Below, one piece after another: positions 48,883 through 59,678 of a DNA stretch of 64,000 nt. Where the stretch lies: contig CABZIW010000002.1 in NCBI GenBank assembly GCA_902526005.1, forward strand, positions 1 to 64,000, in the 5' to 3' direction. The DNA is from an uncultured Pelagibacteraceae bacterium (GTDB lineage Bacteria > Pseudomonadota > Alphaproteobacteria > Pelagibacterales > AG-422-B15). The position numbers were made by a program, and so were the translations under genes. The notes below the pieces were generated by a model. That model ran no database searches. It worked only from the letters and a program-made list of their open reading frames with translations, and was not told where the DNA came from. The stretch's first letter is position 1. Each line of letters begins with the position of its first letter.

Positions 48883-50373
48883 ATGGCTCTCGCTCTAAAT
48901 GATGTGATGGAAAAAAAATCATCTCTGGATTTTAAAAATCAGGCTTTTATTAATGGAAACTATATAAATTCAGTAACAGGCAAAACGTTTGAGAGCATTA
49001 GCCCTGTTGATGGATCAATAATAACTAGCGTTTCAGAATGTGATGTTGACGACATTAACATAGCTGTCAAAGCTGCGCGCGATGTATTTGAAAAAGGGTC
49101 ATGGTCGAGAATGGCTCCTTCAAAAAGAAAAAAAATTCTCTTTAATTTCGCTGACTTAATGAAAAAAAATATTTTAGAGCTTGGTTTACTAGAAACTTTA
49201 AACATGGGTAAGCCTATAACTAGAGCGACAGGCGATATAGCGGCATGTATTAATTGTACAAAATGGTATGCTGAGGCAATTGATAAACTTTATGATGATG
49301 TAGCTCCAACAAGTGATAATTTGATTGCCACTATCACAAAAGAACCTCTGGGTGTAGTTGGAGCGGTTACTCCATGGAACTTTCCCTTGTTAATGGCTTG
49401 TTGGAAATTTGCACCTGCGTTAGCAACTGGAAATAGTTTCATTTTAAAGCCTGCAGAACAATCACCGTTATCTGCATTAAGAGTTGCTGAACTAGCAATG
49501 GAGGCTGGTATTCCAGAAGGTGTCTTCAATGTAGTGCCAGGTTATGGTCCTACTGCAGGAAAAGCATTAGGAACTCACATGGATGTTGATAAACTTGGAT
49601 TTACTGGATCTACTGAAGTTGGAAGATATTTTTTATCTTACGCAGGTGAGTCTAACATGAAGAGGGTTTCACTTGAGTGTGGAGGAAAGTCTCCAAATAT
49701 AATATTTGCAGATGCACCTGATTTAGACCACGCTGCAAAAATGGCAGCTGATGGCATGTTTGGCAATAGTGGTCAGGTATGTGATGCACCCTCAAGGTTG
49801 CTACTTCAAAAATCGATAAAAGACGAATTTTTAGAAAAGGTCGTAAGCTACTCTCAACCATGGATGCCAGGTAACCCGTTTGATCCAAATACTTTAATGG
49901 GCTCAATTGTCGATAAAACCCAAACTGAAAGAATCATGAATTATATAGATAAAGGCAAATCTGAAGGTGCGAATGTTATAACTGGAGGTGATCAGGTGCT
50001 TCAAGACTCAGGTGGCTACTACGTCAGCCCAACGGTCTTTAAAGATGTTCAAAATTCAATGACCGTTGCTAAAGAGGAAATTTTTGGACCGGTATTATGT
50101 GCCATAGATTTTGAAAATGAAGATGAAGCTCTTCAAATAGCAAATGATACTCATTATGGACTTAATGCAATGATATGGTCTAATGACTTAAATAAAGTAC
50201 ATAAGCTTGCAAAAAGAATTAAAAGTGGGAAAGTTCTGATAAATAGTTTGAGCGATGGAGATATGTCTTTACCTCACGGTGGATACAAGCAGTCAGGTTC
50301 TGGGAGAGATAAATCTCTAGAAGCTCTTGGCCAATATACTCAAACAAAACTTACATTGATAGAAATTAAATAA
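48883..50373 (+). CDS. NAD-dependent aldehyde dehydrogenase
   Basis: TPWNFPLLMACWKFAPALATGNSFILKPAEQSPLSA, LECGGKSPNIIFADA, GNSGQVCDAPSRL. Confidence 0.93.
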   Translation: MALALNDVMEKKSSLDFKNQAFINGNYINSVTGKTFESISPVDGSIITSVSECDVDDINIAVKAARDVFEKGSWSRMAPSKRKKILFNFADLMKKNILELGLLETLNMGKPITRATGDIAACINCTKWYAEAIDKLYDDVAPTSDNLIATITKEPLGVVGAVTPWNFPLLMACWKFAPALATGNSFILKPAEQSPLSALRVAELAMEAGIPEGVFNVVPGYGPTAGKALGTHMDVDKLGFTGSTEVGRYFLSYAGESNMKRVSLECGGKSPNIIFADAPDLDHAAKMAADGMFGNSGQVCDAPSRLLLQKSIKDEFLEKVVSYSQPWMPGNPFDPNTLMGSIVDKTQTERIMNYIDKGKSEGANVITGGDQVLQDSGGYYVSPTVFKDVQNSMTVAKEEIFGPVLCAIDFENEDEALQIANDTHYGLNAMIWSNDLNKVHKLAKRIKSGKVLINSLSDGDMSLPHGGYKQSGSGRDKSLEALGQYTQTKLTLIEIK

Positions 50374-50376
50374 TTA

Positions 50377-51042
50377 GTGTCACATAAGCTATCTGATGGC
50401 CTTCAAAAGCAAATAGGCAAAGCTACTCTTTTAAAGCATAAACCACTGCTTATAACTGATGCTGATGAAGTTTTATTAAATTTCGTAAAATGCTTTGAAA
50501 TTTATTTAGAAAAAAAAGGATTTTGGTATGACCTAACTTCATACGCTCTTTTTGGAAATATAAAACAAAAAGGAACTGATGAAGTTCTATCTAATGAAGT
50601 TATACTTGAATATTTAGACGATTTTTTTCGAACAGAATCAAAAGATATAACTTTTGTTGAAGGATCAATACACTTTATCAATAAACTTCTGGAATCTAAT
50701 TTTCAGATTTTAGTGCTGACTAATATTCCATTCAAATATTTGGATGATAGAAAGTATTGTTTTCAAAAGAATGGTCTTAATCTTCAAATAATTGCTGGAA
50801 ACGGACCAAAAGGGTTGGTAATTAAAGAATTAATTAAAGACTTTAATGAAAAAGTTTTTTTTATTGATGATTTAGCTCCCCACATATCCTCCGTAAAAGA
50901 AGAAGTATCAAGATCTAAAACTATTCATTATATATCTGATGAACGATTATCTAAACTTGCAGTTTCGCCGAAAGAGGCAGATTTTCGTGCATATAGTTGG
51001 AAAGATATATATAATTTTCTTATTAATGAAGTTAGCGGATAA
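50377..51042 (+). CDS. HAD-superfamily hydrolase, substrate unknown
   Basis: HAD motif I ITDADEVLLNF, motif II LTNIP, motif IV FFIDDLAPHI. GTG start. Confidence 0.72.
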   Translation: MSHKLSDGLQKQIGKATLLKHKPLLITDADEVLLNFVKCFEIYLEKKGFWYDLTSYALFGNIKQKGTDEVLSNEVILEYLDDFFRTESKDITFVEGSIHFINKLLESNFQILVLTNIPFKYLDDRKYCFQKNGLNLQIIAGNGPKGLVIKELIKDFNEKVFFIDDLAPHISSVKEEVSRSKTIHYISDERLSKLAVSPKEADFRAYSWKDIYNFLINEVSG

Positions 51043-51490
51043 AATACTCGAAGTAGAAAAAGATTATAAGCAATTTAAGCTTGTGACTCTTGGGAATTAT
51101 TTGCCTTTTAAAAAAATAGGTAACTTGGTTTATGTATCTGGGCAACTTCCTATAAAAGATGAAAAAATTATAACTGGCAAAGTTCCATCAGAAACTGATA
51201 TTAAGGAGGCAACATATGGATCACGAATATGTATGCTTAATACTTTGTCTATATTAGATCAACTAAACCCATCATGTGAACTAAATGATTTTAATTGTAT
51301 TCATGTTGCTGGTTACGTAAATGCTGATCATTCATTTTCTGACCATCCTCTAGTGATCAATGGTGCATCAGATGTTGTTTGCGATATTATGGGAGAAAAA
51401 GGAAGGCATTCAAGAATTGCGGTGGGAGCAAACTCTCTTCCAAAAAATGCTAGTGTTGAAGTTGCATCAATATTTGAAATTCTGAAATAA
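51026..51490 (+). CDS. RidA/YjgF family protein
   Basis: FKKIGNLVYVSGQLPIKDEKIITGKVPSE...RIAVGANSLPKNASVEVASIFEI. Start at 51026 overlaps the upstream gene. Confidence 0.85.
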   Translation: MKLADKILEVEKDYKQFKLVTLGNYLPFKKIGNLVYVSGQLPIKDEKIITGKVPSETDIKEATYGSRICMLNTLSILDQLNPSCELNDFNCIHVAGYVNADHSFSDHPLVINGASDVVCDIMGEKGRHSRIAVGANSLPKNASVEVASIFEILK

Positions 51491-52176
51491 TGAGTCCTTT
51501 TCTTGATCGTCCGATTGCCCATAGAGGGCTTCATGATAAAAAATTAATCATTGAAAATTCTTTGGAAGCATTTGAAAACGCAATGAAACACAACCTTGCA
51601 ATAGAATGTGATATTGTCTTATCTAAGGATAAAGAAATTATAGTATTTCATGATTACGATTTAAAAAGGATGTGTGGAATAAATTCTAATATTAATGATC
51701 TAAGTACAAACGAAATAAGAAAACTGAAGCTTTTAGACACAGATTGTAAAATACCTTCACTTGATGAGATGCTGCATTTAGTGGATGGCCAAACACCTAT
51801 ATTAATTGAAATAAAATCTGGTTTTAATCCTGAAATTGAAGAAAGATTAATCGAAATAATTAGAGCTTACAATGGAGAAATTGCTTTGCAGTCATTTGAT
51901 TATAAGATGTGTGAATGGTTTAAAATCAATGCGCCATTTTATAAAACAGGCCTAATAACCAGTAATGATAACATCGATTTTAAAGAGATTTCTCATCTCG
52001 GCATTAATTTTTTAGCGGTTGATGTAGAAAAAATAAGTATCAGAAATATTCAAAGTATCAGGAAGAAAAATATACCACTATTAACTTGGACAATTAATAG
52101 TATGGAAAAGTATAATTTGTCAAAGCAGTTTGCAGATAATATTATTTTTGAAGATATACATAATGAAATTAGTTAA
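51490..52176 (+). CDS. Glycerophosphodiester phosphodiesterase family protein (copy 2)
   Basis: PIAHRGLHDKKLIIENSLEAFENAM, AIECDIVLSKDKEIIVFHDYDLKRMCG, LTWTINSMEK. Confidence 0.88.
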   Translation: MSPFLDRPIAHRGLHDKKLIIENSLEAFENAMKHNLAIECDIVLSKDKEIIVFHDYDLKRMCGINSNINDLSTNEIRKLKLLDTDCKIPSLDEMLHLVDGQTPILIEIKSGFNPEIEERLIEIIRAYNGEIALQSFDYKMCEWFKINAPFYKTGLITSNDNIDFKEISHLGINFLAVDVEKISIRNIQSIRKKNIPLLTWTINSMEKYNLSKQFADNIIFEDIHNEIS

Positions 52177-52996
52177 AAGTATAAAATATCTCAATAGAAT
52201 CCTAGATCGATATAGAAGTGATGGTTTTAAAATTCACTTGACACCAACAATGGGAGCTTTGCATGCAGGACATTTAAAATTAGTTAAGGAGTCAAAAAAA
52301 CTAAAATCAATTGTTGTAGTTAGTATTTTTGTTAACCCTACACAATTTGGACCAAATGAAGATTATAAAAATTACCCAAGAACGCTAAAAAATGATCTTA
52401 AAGTTTTAAAAAAATACGGTGTTGATATTGTCTTCACTCCAATACAAAAACAAATTCTCTACCATAAAACAAAGTATAATTGTCCACAGTTTGCAATTGA
52501 AAAAAAATTATGTGGTAAATCAAGGCCAAAATACTTTCCAGGCGTTAAAAATATTGTACTTAAACTTTTTGATATAGTGCAACCAGACGTAGCATTTTTT
52601 GGTGAAAAAGATTATCAGCAATATTTAGTAATTAAAAAAATGACTGAGTCATTAAAATTAAATACAAGGATAATATGCGTTAAAACTGTCAGGGACAGAT
52701 ATGGGCTTCCACTTTCGTCAAGAAATAACTATTTAAGTGGCCAGGAATTTAAAATTGCTATTAAAATCAATAAATTACTTAAAAAATTACCTCCATTGAT
52801 TAGAACTAAGTTAAAGATTAATAAAATACTTAATCATGCAAAAAAAGTCCTGATAGATCATGGTGTTGATAAAATTGATTATCTGACTGTATTAAATGAT
52901 GATCTCTCTGTTCGAAAAAAAATAAGTGATAAATCAAGAATATTTATTGCGGCTAAAATAGGAAATACTAGATTAATTGACAATATAAAAATCTAA
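52163..52996 (+). CDS. panC: Pantoate-beta-alanine ligase
   Basis: HLTPTMGALHAGHLKLVKESKK, VSIFVNPTQFGPNEDYKNYPR, VAFFGEKDYQQ, SSRNNYLS. Confidence 0.93.
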   Translation: MKLVKSIKYLNRILDRYRSDGFKIHLTPTMGALHAGHLKLVKESKKLKSIVVVSIFVNPTQFGPNEDYKNYPRTLKNDLKVLKKYGVDIVFTPIQKQILYHKTKYNCPQFAIEKKLCGKSRPKYFPGVKNIVLKLFDIVQPDVAFFGEKDYQQYLVIKKMTESLKLNTRIICVKTVRDRYGLPLSSRNNYLSGQEFKIAIKINKLLKKLPPLIRTKLKINKILNHAKKVLIDHGVDKIDYLTVLNDDLSVRKKISDKSRIFIAAKIGNTRLIDNIKI

Positions 52997-54369
52997 AATA
53001 AATAAATTGAAGCAAGCCCTAGAAAAGATAAAAATCCAAATACATCAGTTATTGTTGTTACAAATACGCTTGATGCCAAAGCGGGATCAATCTTAACTTT
53101 ATTAAAAATATACGGAATTAGAAAGCCAAATAAACCCGCAGATAAAATATTTATTACCATTGCTGCTCCAACAATTATAGATAAACTAAGATCAGAAAAC
53201 CAAATCCAAGCAGCAAACCCCGTTATAATCGCAAATAATATTCCATTTAATACTGATATCGCAATTTCTTTGAAAAATACCTTTCTTCTATTGTTATCTA
53301 CTAGTTCTTTAGTTGCGATAGCTCTCACGGTTAGTGTTAACGTTTGTGTTCCTGCATTACCACCCATTGATGCAACAATTGGCATTAAAATCGCTAATGC
53401 TACCATTTTCTCAATACTGGCATCAAACAGACTTATTACATAAGATGCAAGAATTGCGGTTAATAAATTTAGAAATAACCATATAAATCGTCGCCTCGTT
53501 GATCTTCCAATGGATTGGTTCATCTCACTTTCTGAAACACCACCCAACCTCAAAATATCTTCTTCTGCTTCTTCTTGAACAACCCACACAATATCATCTG
53601 CTGTAATTCTTCCAATTAATCTATTGTGATCATCGACAACTCCAGCTGATACTAAAGAGTATTGCTCAAAGAAAAGTGCTACTTCTTCTTGATCCATAGA
53701 TGCCTTAACAAATTTTGGGTTTTCTTCTAAAATTTCATTTAATTTTGTATCTCTACGTGACTTCAGAACTTTAGAAACTGAAGCGCTCCCCAACGGTTTA
53801 TTGCTCGGGTCGACAATAAAAAGTTCATAGAATTCATCGGGTAAGTCAATTTGTTCTCTTAAATGATCAATTGCCTGCCCTACTGTCCAAAAGCCTGGCA
53901 TTGAAACAAATTCTTTTTGCATTCTTCTTCCAGCAGTATCTTCAGGGTAATTAAGACTTTCTTGTAAAATTTCTCTCTCTGTGGGGTTTACTTGGTCTAA
54001 AATTTTCTTTTGAGCTGCTGGCTCCAAAGACTCAATGAGGTTAATTGCGTCATCTGTCTCCATCTCACTAATGGAGCGAACTACTTTAGTATCCTCTAAT
54101 TCTTGAACTGTTTCATCAATAATAGTGTCATCTAGCTCAGCAAGAACATCTGTATAGCGGTCTTCACTAAGATTATTGAGAATGTAAGATCGTTGCTCTT
54201 TGCTAAGAAAAGTAAAGAGATCAGCCAAATCTGCTGGATGAAGAGGAGAAATAATGTTGACTAGTTTATCTTTTTCTTTGTTATTGCAAAAATTTATTAC
54301 ATCATTAATTAATTGATTATTAAATGTAATATTCTCATTTTGACGAGGTTCATTTACAATATTATTCAT
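52993..54369 (-). CDS. mgtE: Magnesium transporter MgtE
   Basis: MgtE N domain, CBS pair, then ILMPIVASMGGNAGTQTLTLTVRAIA. Confidence 0.94.
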   Translation of the reverse strand: MNNIVNEPRQNENITFNNQLINDVINFCNNKEKDKLVNIISPLHPADLADLFTFLSKEQRSYILNNLSEDRYTDVLAELDDTIIDETVQELEDTKVVRSISEMETDDAINLIESLEPAAQKKILDQVNPTEREILQESLNYPEDTAGRRMQKEFVSMPGFWTVGQAIDHLREQIDLPDEFYELFIVDPSNKPLGSASVSKVLKSRRDTKLNEILEENPKFVKASMDQEEVALFFEQYSLVSAGVVDDHNRLIGRITADDIVWVVQEEAEEDILRLGGVSESEMNQSIGRSTRRRFIWLFLNLLTAILASYVISLFDASIEKMVALAILMPIVASMGGNAGTQTLTLTVRAIATKELVDNNRRKVFFKEIAISVLNGILFAIITGFAAWIWFSDLSLSIIVGAAMVINILSAGLFGFLIPYIFNKVKIDPALASSVFVTTITDVFGFLSFLGLASIYLF

Positions 54370-54412
54370 AATAAAAACATGTACATCAATTTAGGTTATT
54401 ATCCAGAAAAAC

Positions 54413-55033
54413 ATGGAAATTAAGATAGATAATTCAGCTCAAGACTACTTAAAAAGTCTTAAATATATGGAAAATAGAGTGAATGAAATAATTAAAAACC
54501 AGAATGACGAACTTGCTTGGCTCTTAAGTCATCCAGCGATATATACATCAGGATCTACTGATCATAAAAGTGACCTTCTTAATAATAATAAAATACCTGT
54601 AATTAAGACTAATCGGGGAGGAAAATACACTTATCATGGCCCTGGACAAAGAGTTGTCTACCTTATGATCAATTTAAATAACAGAAAAAAAGACATTAAA
54701 TTTTTTGTAAACCAAATCGAAAAATTGATCATAGAAATTTTAAATAATTTTCACATTGTTGCTGAAGCAATACCTGATCATCACGGAGTATTCGTTAAAA
54801 AGGATAATGGCCAACTCTATAAAATTGCCAGTATTGGTCTAAAGGTAAAAAAATGGGTTACTTACCATGGTTTTTCAATAAATATAAATCCAGAATTAAG
54901 TCACTACGAAGGTATCAAGCCATGTGGAATGAGTAGCAAATTTGTCACTAGTTTTTCAGATTTAGGTTATAATATAAAGAGTAAGGAAATTGATAAAACA
55001 ATTGAAAAAACTCTAGTTAAATATTTTAATTAA
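54413..55033 (+). CDS. lipB: Octanoyltransferase LipB
   Basis: NRGGKYTYHGPGQRVVYLMINL, KIASIGLKVKKWVTYHGFSININPEL, IKPCGM. Confidence 0.93.
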   Translation: MEIKIDNSAQDYLKSLKYMENRVNEIIKNQNDELAWLLSHPAIYTSGSTDHKSDLLNNNKIPVIKTNRGGKYTYHGPGQRVVYLMINLNNRKKDIKFFVNQIEKLIIEILNNFHIVAEAIPDHHGVFVKKDNGQLYKIASIGLKVKKWVTYHGFSININPELSHYEGIKPCGMSSKFVTSFSDLGYNIKSKEIDKTIEKTLVKYFN

Positions 55034-55034
55034 A

Positions 55035-56120
55035 ATGAACTTTATTTCTGTAAAAAATAAAAAAAAAACTATAAATCTCAAAAATAAAAATAAGAATTAT
55101 GAAGTAAATGCTCAATGGCTTTATGAGCATAGTACGAATAGCGAGATTAGAGATAATTATACAAATCAACTTTTAATAGAGGCGGCGGAGATAGATGAAC
55201 ATTTGTATATTAAATCAGCCAAAATAAGCAAAAATGTTTTACAAATTCAATTTTCAGATAATTCAAAACATTCGTATCAATTTGGCTATCTCTACAATCA
55301 ACTAGAATCTAAAGAATTCAAGTCCAAAAAATATTTATGGAATAAGAAAAGTATTAAAATTCCAAAATATAACTTTCTGCTAATAAATGAAAAAATGTTA
55401 TCTGACATTTTATTATCTGTCGAGATATTTGGTTTTTGTTTAGTCAGGAATATTCCAAAAACTAAGAATGGTTTAAATGAACTTATGAAACTTATTGGGC
55501 CAGTTAAAAAAACAAATTGGGGTGGTATTGCTGACGTTAAAAGCATAAAAAAAGCCTATGACTTAACTATGACAACAAGAGCACTAGAGAACCATACTGA
55601 CAATCCATATCGCTTCCCTACACAAGGTTATATTTTTTTACACTGCATAGAAAACGCTTCAATAGGAGGAGAAAATACAATAGTTGACGGTTTTAATGTT
55701 GCAAAAATTTTACGAGATAGACATAAACAATTCTTTAATACGCTTACAACTTTCAATACATTTTTTAGATATAAAGATGATAATGCCTGGTTAGAAAATA
55801 AATGTAAGCTGATCGAGTTAGATGATATGAACAATGTAATACAAGTAAGGTACAACAATAGAACTGAATTAATTCCATTCGATAAAAATAAAAAAATAGA
55901 CAATTATATTAATGCAAGAAGAAAGTTATGGGATTTAATTAAGGATAAAAAAAATAATATTCGAATTAAACAACGACCAGGTGACATGTTAATTTTAGAT
56001 AATTATCGTGTATTGCATGGAAGGGGTGCATATAGAGATACTAAAAATCGTCGCTACTTTAGACAAGGCTACATGGATAGAGATATTTTTCAGAGCAAAT
56101 TAAAAACTTTGGCTATTTAG
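55035..56120 (+). CDS. Gamma-butyrobetaine/trimethyllysine-type 2-oxoglutarate dioxygenase (TauD fold)
   Basis: GFCLVRNIP, HTDNPYRFPTQGYIFLHCIENASIGGENTIVDGFNVA (HxD), DNYRVLHGRGAY...RRYFRQGYMDRD; N-terminal DUF971-like segment. Confidence 0.82.
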   Translation: MNFISVKNKKKTINLKNKNKNYEVNAQWLYEHSTNSEIRDNYTNQLLIEAAEIDEHLYIKSAKISKNVLQIQFSDNSKHSYQFGYLYNQLESKEFKSKKYLWNKKSIKIPKYNFLLINEKMLSDILLSVEIFGFCLVRNIPKTKNGLNELMKLIGPVKKTNWGGIADVKSIKKAYDLTMTTRALENHTDNPYRFPTQGYIFLHCIENASIGGENTIVDGFNVAKILRDRHKQFFNTLTTFNTFFRYKDDNAWLENKCKLIELDDMNNVIQVRYNNRTELIPFDKNKKIDNYINARRKLWDLIKDKKNNIRIKQRPGDMLILDNYRVLHGRGAYRDTKNRRYFRQGYMDRDIFQSKLKTLAI

Positions 56121-58104
56121 AAAATAGAATGAGTTCCTCATCAGCACCCACGCTATCACCTGGCTTTATTAGAACTTTATCAATTACGCAGTCTTTCTCA
56201 CTTTTTAAAATATTTTCCATTTTCATTGCTTCAATGATTAGTAATTGATCGCCACTTTTTACTTTTTGTCCTTCAGATACGTCTACTGATTTGATTAGGC
56301 CAGGCATTGGAGAAATTAACTTTTTTGATAAATCCTCTAATTTTATTTTTGGCATAAGCCTTATGTAAGTTTCATGTTGCTTACTTACAACTACGGTCTG
56401 ACATCTGCAGTCATAGTAACTGATATCCGAAGAGTTAAGGTTTACAAGTTTATTTAATTTAAAATACTCTATTTGCTGATTTATACTTACCCAAGATAAC
56501 CTCTCGTTTAGTTTTATAGATGTTTCAATCTCATACTCTTTCTTTTCTATTTTAAAGGTTCCATAAAATCTTTCTTTTTCAAACTTAGATTCTGTAACTT
56601 TCAAGTTAAGAAAATCTTCTCCTACCTTTATTACAAAATCATTTGAAGTTAGTATCTTGCTTTGTAATTGGCATATAAATAAAACCTGGGCAAAAATTGC
56701 AATTCTGTGTTTCTTATATTCACTTAAATTATGATTGGAATAGTAACCCTTAGGGAATTTTTCTTTGATAAAATTTGTGCTTATTTTGCCGTTTCTAAAT
56801 TTTTTGTCATCTAAAATTGAAATCAGAAATTCAATATTATTTTCAACTCCTGATAAGTAATAATTTTGTAGTGAATTGATCATTAAGTCTATTGCAGTTG
56901 CTCTATCCTTACTATGAACCGCTAGCTTTGATATCATAGGATCATAAAATAAAGAAACTTCAGATCCAGGATTTATTCCAGTATCGTTTCTAATAATTTG
57001 ATCTTTATCTTCGATTTTTGATGGCTCAATGTATTCAGTCACTCTACCAATTGAAGGTAAAAAATCTTTAGTTGGATCTTCGGCATAAATACGAGACTCA
57101 ACTGACCAGCCTCTAAGGTTTATATCTTTTTGTGATATATTTAACTTTTTATTATCTGCGCAATAAATCATTTGCTCAACCAGATCTACGCCTGTAACAA
57201 GCTCAGAAACGGGATGTTCAACTTGAAGTCTTGTGTTCATCTCGAGAAAATAAAAATTTTTGTTGGCATCTACTACAAATTCTACGGTCCCTGCTGAGTC
57301 GTATTTAACTTCCTTTGCAAGGGTTAAAGCTTGTGCAGCCATTTCATTTCTCATTTCTTCATCTACAAATGGCGATGGGCACTCCTCAATAACTTTTTGA
57401 TATCTCCTTTGAATTGAGCATTCTCTCTCACCTAAATGAACTTGATTTCCATGCTTGTCACAAAGAATTTGTATCTCAATATGTCTTGGTTGCTCTATAT
57501 ATTTTTCAATGAACACTCGATCATCTCCAAAGCTTTTCTTTGACTCACTCTTTGCAGCATTAAAATTTTCTTCTAATTCACCATTTTTTCTTACTATTCT
57601 CATTCCTTTACCACCACCTCCAGCTGATGCTTTTAGCAAGACTGGGTATCCAATTTTATTTGAGATTTTTAATGCTTCTTTTGAGTTTTTCACTGGGGCG
57701 GTATGACCAGGTATTACGTTTAGTTTAAGTTTTATTGCAAGATTTTTAGACTCAATTTTGTCTCCCATTTTTTTTATAGCATTTGGATTGGGTCCAATAA
57801 ATTTTATTTTCTCTTTAGCCAGTCTTTTAACAAAAGCTGCATTTTCAGATAAAAATCCATATCCTGGGTGAATTGCATCAGCCTTTGATTTTTTTGCAAT
57901 ATTAATGATTTTATTAATATCTAAATAAGACTCAGCTGGCTGAGAGCCTCCTATATTGTAAGACTCATCTGCCTGTTTCACAAAGAGAGAATCTTTATCA
58001 GCATCAGAATAGACAGCTACCGTATTGATATTCAACTTTCTTGCTGTGCGTATAACTCTGCATGCAATTTCTCCTCTATTCGCAATTAGAATTTTTTTAA
58101 TCAT
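56113..58104 (-). CDS. pccA: Acyl-CoA (propionyl-CoA type) carboxylase alpha subunit, biotin carboxylase + BCCP
   Basis: KILIANRGEIACRVIRTA, HPGYGFLSENAAF, ASAGGGGKGMRIV, FLEMNTRLQVEHPVSELVTGVDLVEQM, C-terminal IIEAMKMENIL. Confidence 0.93.
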   Translation of the reverse strand: MIKKILIANRGEIACRVIRTARKLNINTVAVYSDADKDSLFVKQADESYNIGGSQPAESYLDINKIINIAKKSKADAIHPGYGFLSENAAFVKRLAKEKIKFIGPNPNAIKKMGDKIESKNLAIKLKLNVIPGHTAPVKNSKEALKISNKIGYPVLLKASAGGGGKGMRIVRKNGELEENFNAAKSESKKSFGDDRVFIEKYIEQPRHIEIQILCDKHGNQVHLGERECSIQRRYQKVIEECPSPFVDEEMRNEMAAQALTLAKEVKYDSAGTVEFVVDANKNFYFLEMNTRLQVEHPVSELVTGVDLVEQMIYCADNKKLNISQKDINLRGWSVESRIYAEDPTKDFLPSIGRVTEYIEPSKIEDKDQIIRNDTGINPGSEVSLFYDPMISKLAVHSKDRATAIDLMINSLQNYYLSGVENNIEFLISILDDKKFRNGKISTNFIKEKFPKGYYSNHNLSEYKKHRIAIFAQVLFICQLQSKILTSNDFVIKVGEDFLNLKVTESKFEKERFYGTFKIEKKEYEIETSIKLNERLSWVSINQQIEYFKLNKLVNLNSSDISYYDCRCQTVVVSKQHETYIRLMPKIKLEDLSKKLISPMPGLIKSVDVSEGQKVKSGDQLLIIEAMKMENILKSEKDCVIDKVLIKPGDSVGADEELILFSK

Positions 58105-58107
58105 TAA

Positions 58108-59640
58108 TTATAATGGTATATTATCGTGTTTTTTTATGGGAGAAGACAATTCTTTATCTTTAAGATTTTCAAGTGCTGTCGCTATACGACGACGTGTTGA
58201 ATGTGGTCTTATTACATCGTCAATAAATCCTCTCTTTGAAGCAATAAATGGATTTACAAACTGATCCGTATATTCTTGTGTTCTCTTATCAATTTTCTTT
58301 TTATCCTTGATTTCATCTCTGAACAAAATTTCAGTAGCTCCCTTTGCACCCATAACTGCAATTTCAGCACTTGGCCATGCATAATTAATATCACCCCGCA
58401 AATGCTTTGAAGCCATTACGACATATGCACCTCCGTAAGCCTTACGAGTTATTATTGTAATTTTAGGAACGGTTGCTTCAGCATAAGCGTATAAAAGCTT
58501 GGCGCCATTTTTAATGATACCGTTGTGTTCCTGAGATACCCCTGGCAAAAAACCGGGTACATCAACAAAAGTAACAATTGGTATATTAAAACAATCACAA
58601 AATCTTACAAATCTGCCTCCTTTTTTACCAGAATCTATGTCAAGACATCCTGCCAAAACTAATGGCTGGTTTGCAACAAATCCAACTGTTCTTCCCTCAA
58701 TTCTACCAAAACCAGTGATAATATTTTTTGCAAAGTCAGGCTGAATTTCAAAAAAGTAGTTATTATCAACTACTTTATTGATTAGTTCCTTCATATCATA
58801 TGGTTTATTTGCATTTTCAGGAACAAGGGTATCTAAAGAGTAATCTGGACTTAGGTCTTGAAAGCTATCTTTAATATTTTTAGATTTTTCCCGATTGCTG
58901 GAAGGCAGCAAGTCAACAAGACTTTTTACTTCCTGCAGTGTTTCAATGTCGTTGTTGAATGCTCCATCTGCCACTGAGGATTTTGAAGTATGTGTCTTAG
59001 CGCCCCCCAATTCCTCCTGTGTAACATTTTCTTGTGTTACGGTCTTTACAACATCTGGGCCAGTCACAAACATGAATGAGGTATTTTTGACCATAAATAT
59101 GAAATCTGTCATTGCAGGTGAATACACAGCTCCGCCAGCACATGGACCCATAATGACTGAAATTTGAGGAACAACACCTGATGCTAGAACATTTCTTTGA
59201 AAAACTTCTGCATAACCCGCTAAAGAAGCAACGCCTTCTTGAATACGTGCGCCACCAGAGTCATTTATTCCAATAATGGGAGCGCCAACTTTCATTGCCA
59301 TGTCCATAATCTTACATATTTTTTCTGCATGAGCTTCAGATAGTGAACCTCCAAAAACTGTGAAGTCTTGACTGAAAACGTATACTAATTTTCCATTTAT
59401 TTTTCCACTACCAGTGACCACTCCATCTCCCGCATACTTCTGATCGTCCATGCCGAAGTCATTCGTACGGTGTTCGACATACATATCGTACTCTTCAAAA
59501 GTATCTTGATCTAAAAGTACCTCTATTCGCTCACGTGCTGTCAATTTGCCTTTAGCGTGTTGAGAGTCAATCCGTTTTTTTCCTCCACCAAGTTTAGCTT
59601 CTTCACGCTTTTTTTCTAATAATTTGATGATATCACTCAT
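58108..59640 (-). CDS. pccB: Acyl-CoA (propionyl-CoA type) carboxylase beta subunit
   Basis: [76 protein letters not shown]. Confidence 0.95.
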   Translation of the reverse strand: MSDIIKLLEKKREEAKLGGGKKRIDSQHAKGKLTARERIEVLLDQDTFEEYDMYVEHRTNDFGMDDQKYAGDGVVTGSGKINGKLVYVFSQDFTVFGGSLSEAHAEKICKIMDMAMKVGAPIIGINDSGGARIQEGVASLAGYAEVFQRNVLASGVVPQISVIMGPCAGGAVYSPAMTDFIFMVKNTSFMFVTGPDVVKTVTQENVTQEELGGAKTHTSKSSVADGAFNNDIETLQEVKSLVDLLPSSNREKSKNIKDSFQDLSPDYSLDTLVPENANKPYDMKELINKVVDNNYFFEIQPDFAKNIITGFGRIEGRTVGFVANQPLVLAGCLDIDSGKKGGRFVRFCDCFNIPIVTFVDVPGFLPGVSQEHNGIIKNGAKLLYAYAEATVPKITIITRKAYGGAYVVMASKHLRGDINYAWPSAEIAVMGAKGATEILFRDEIKDKKKIDKRTQEYTDQFVNPFIASKRGFIDDVIRPHSTRRRIATALENLKDKELSSPIKKHDNIPL

Positions 59641-59678
59641 GAAGTAACTATATTATATAATATTCCTGAATTATCAAT

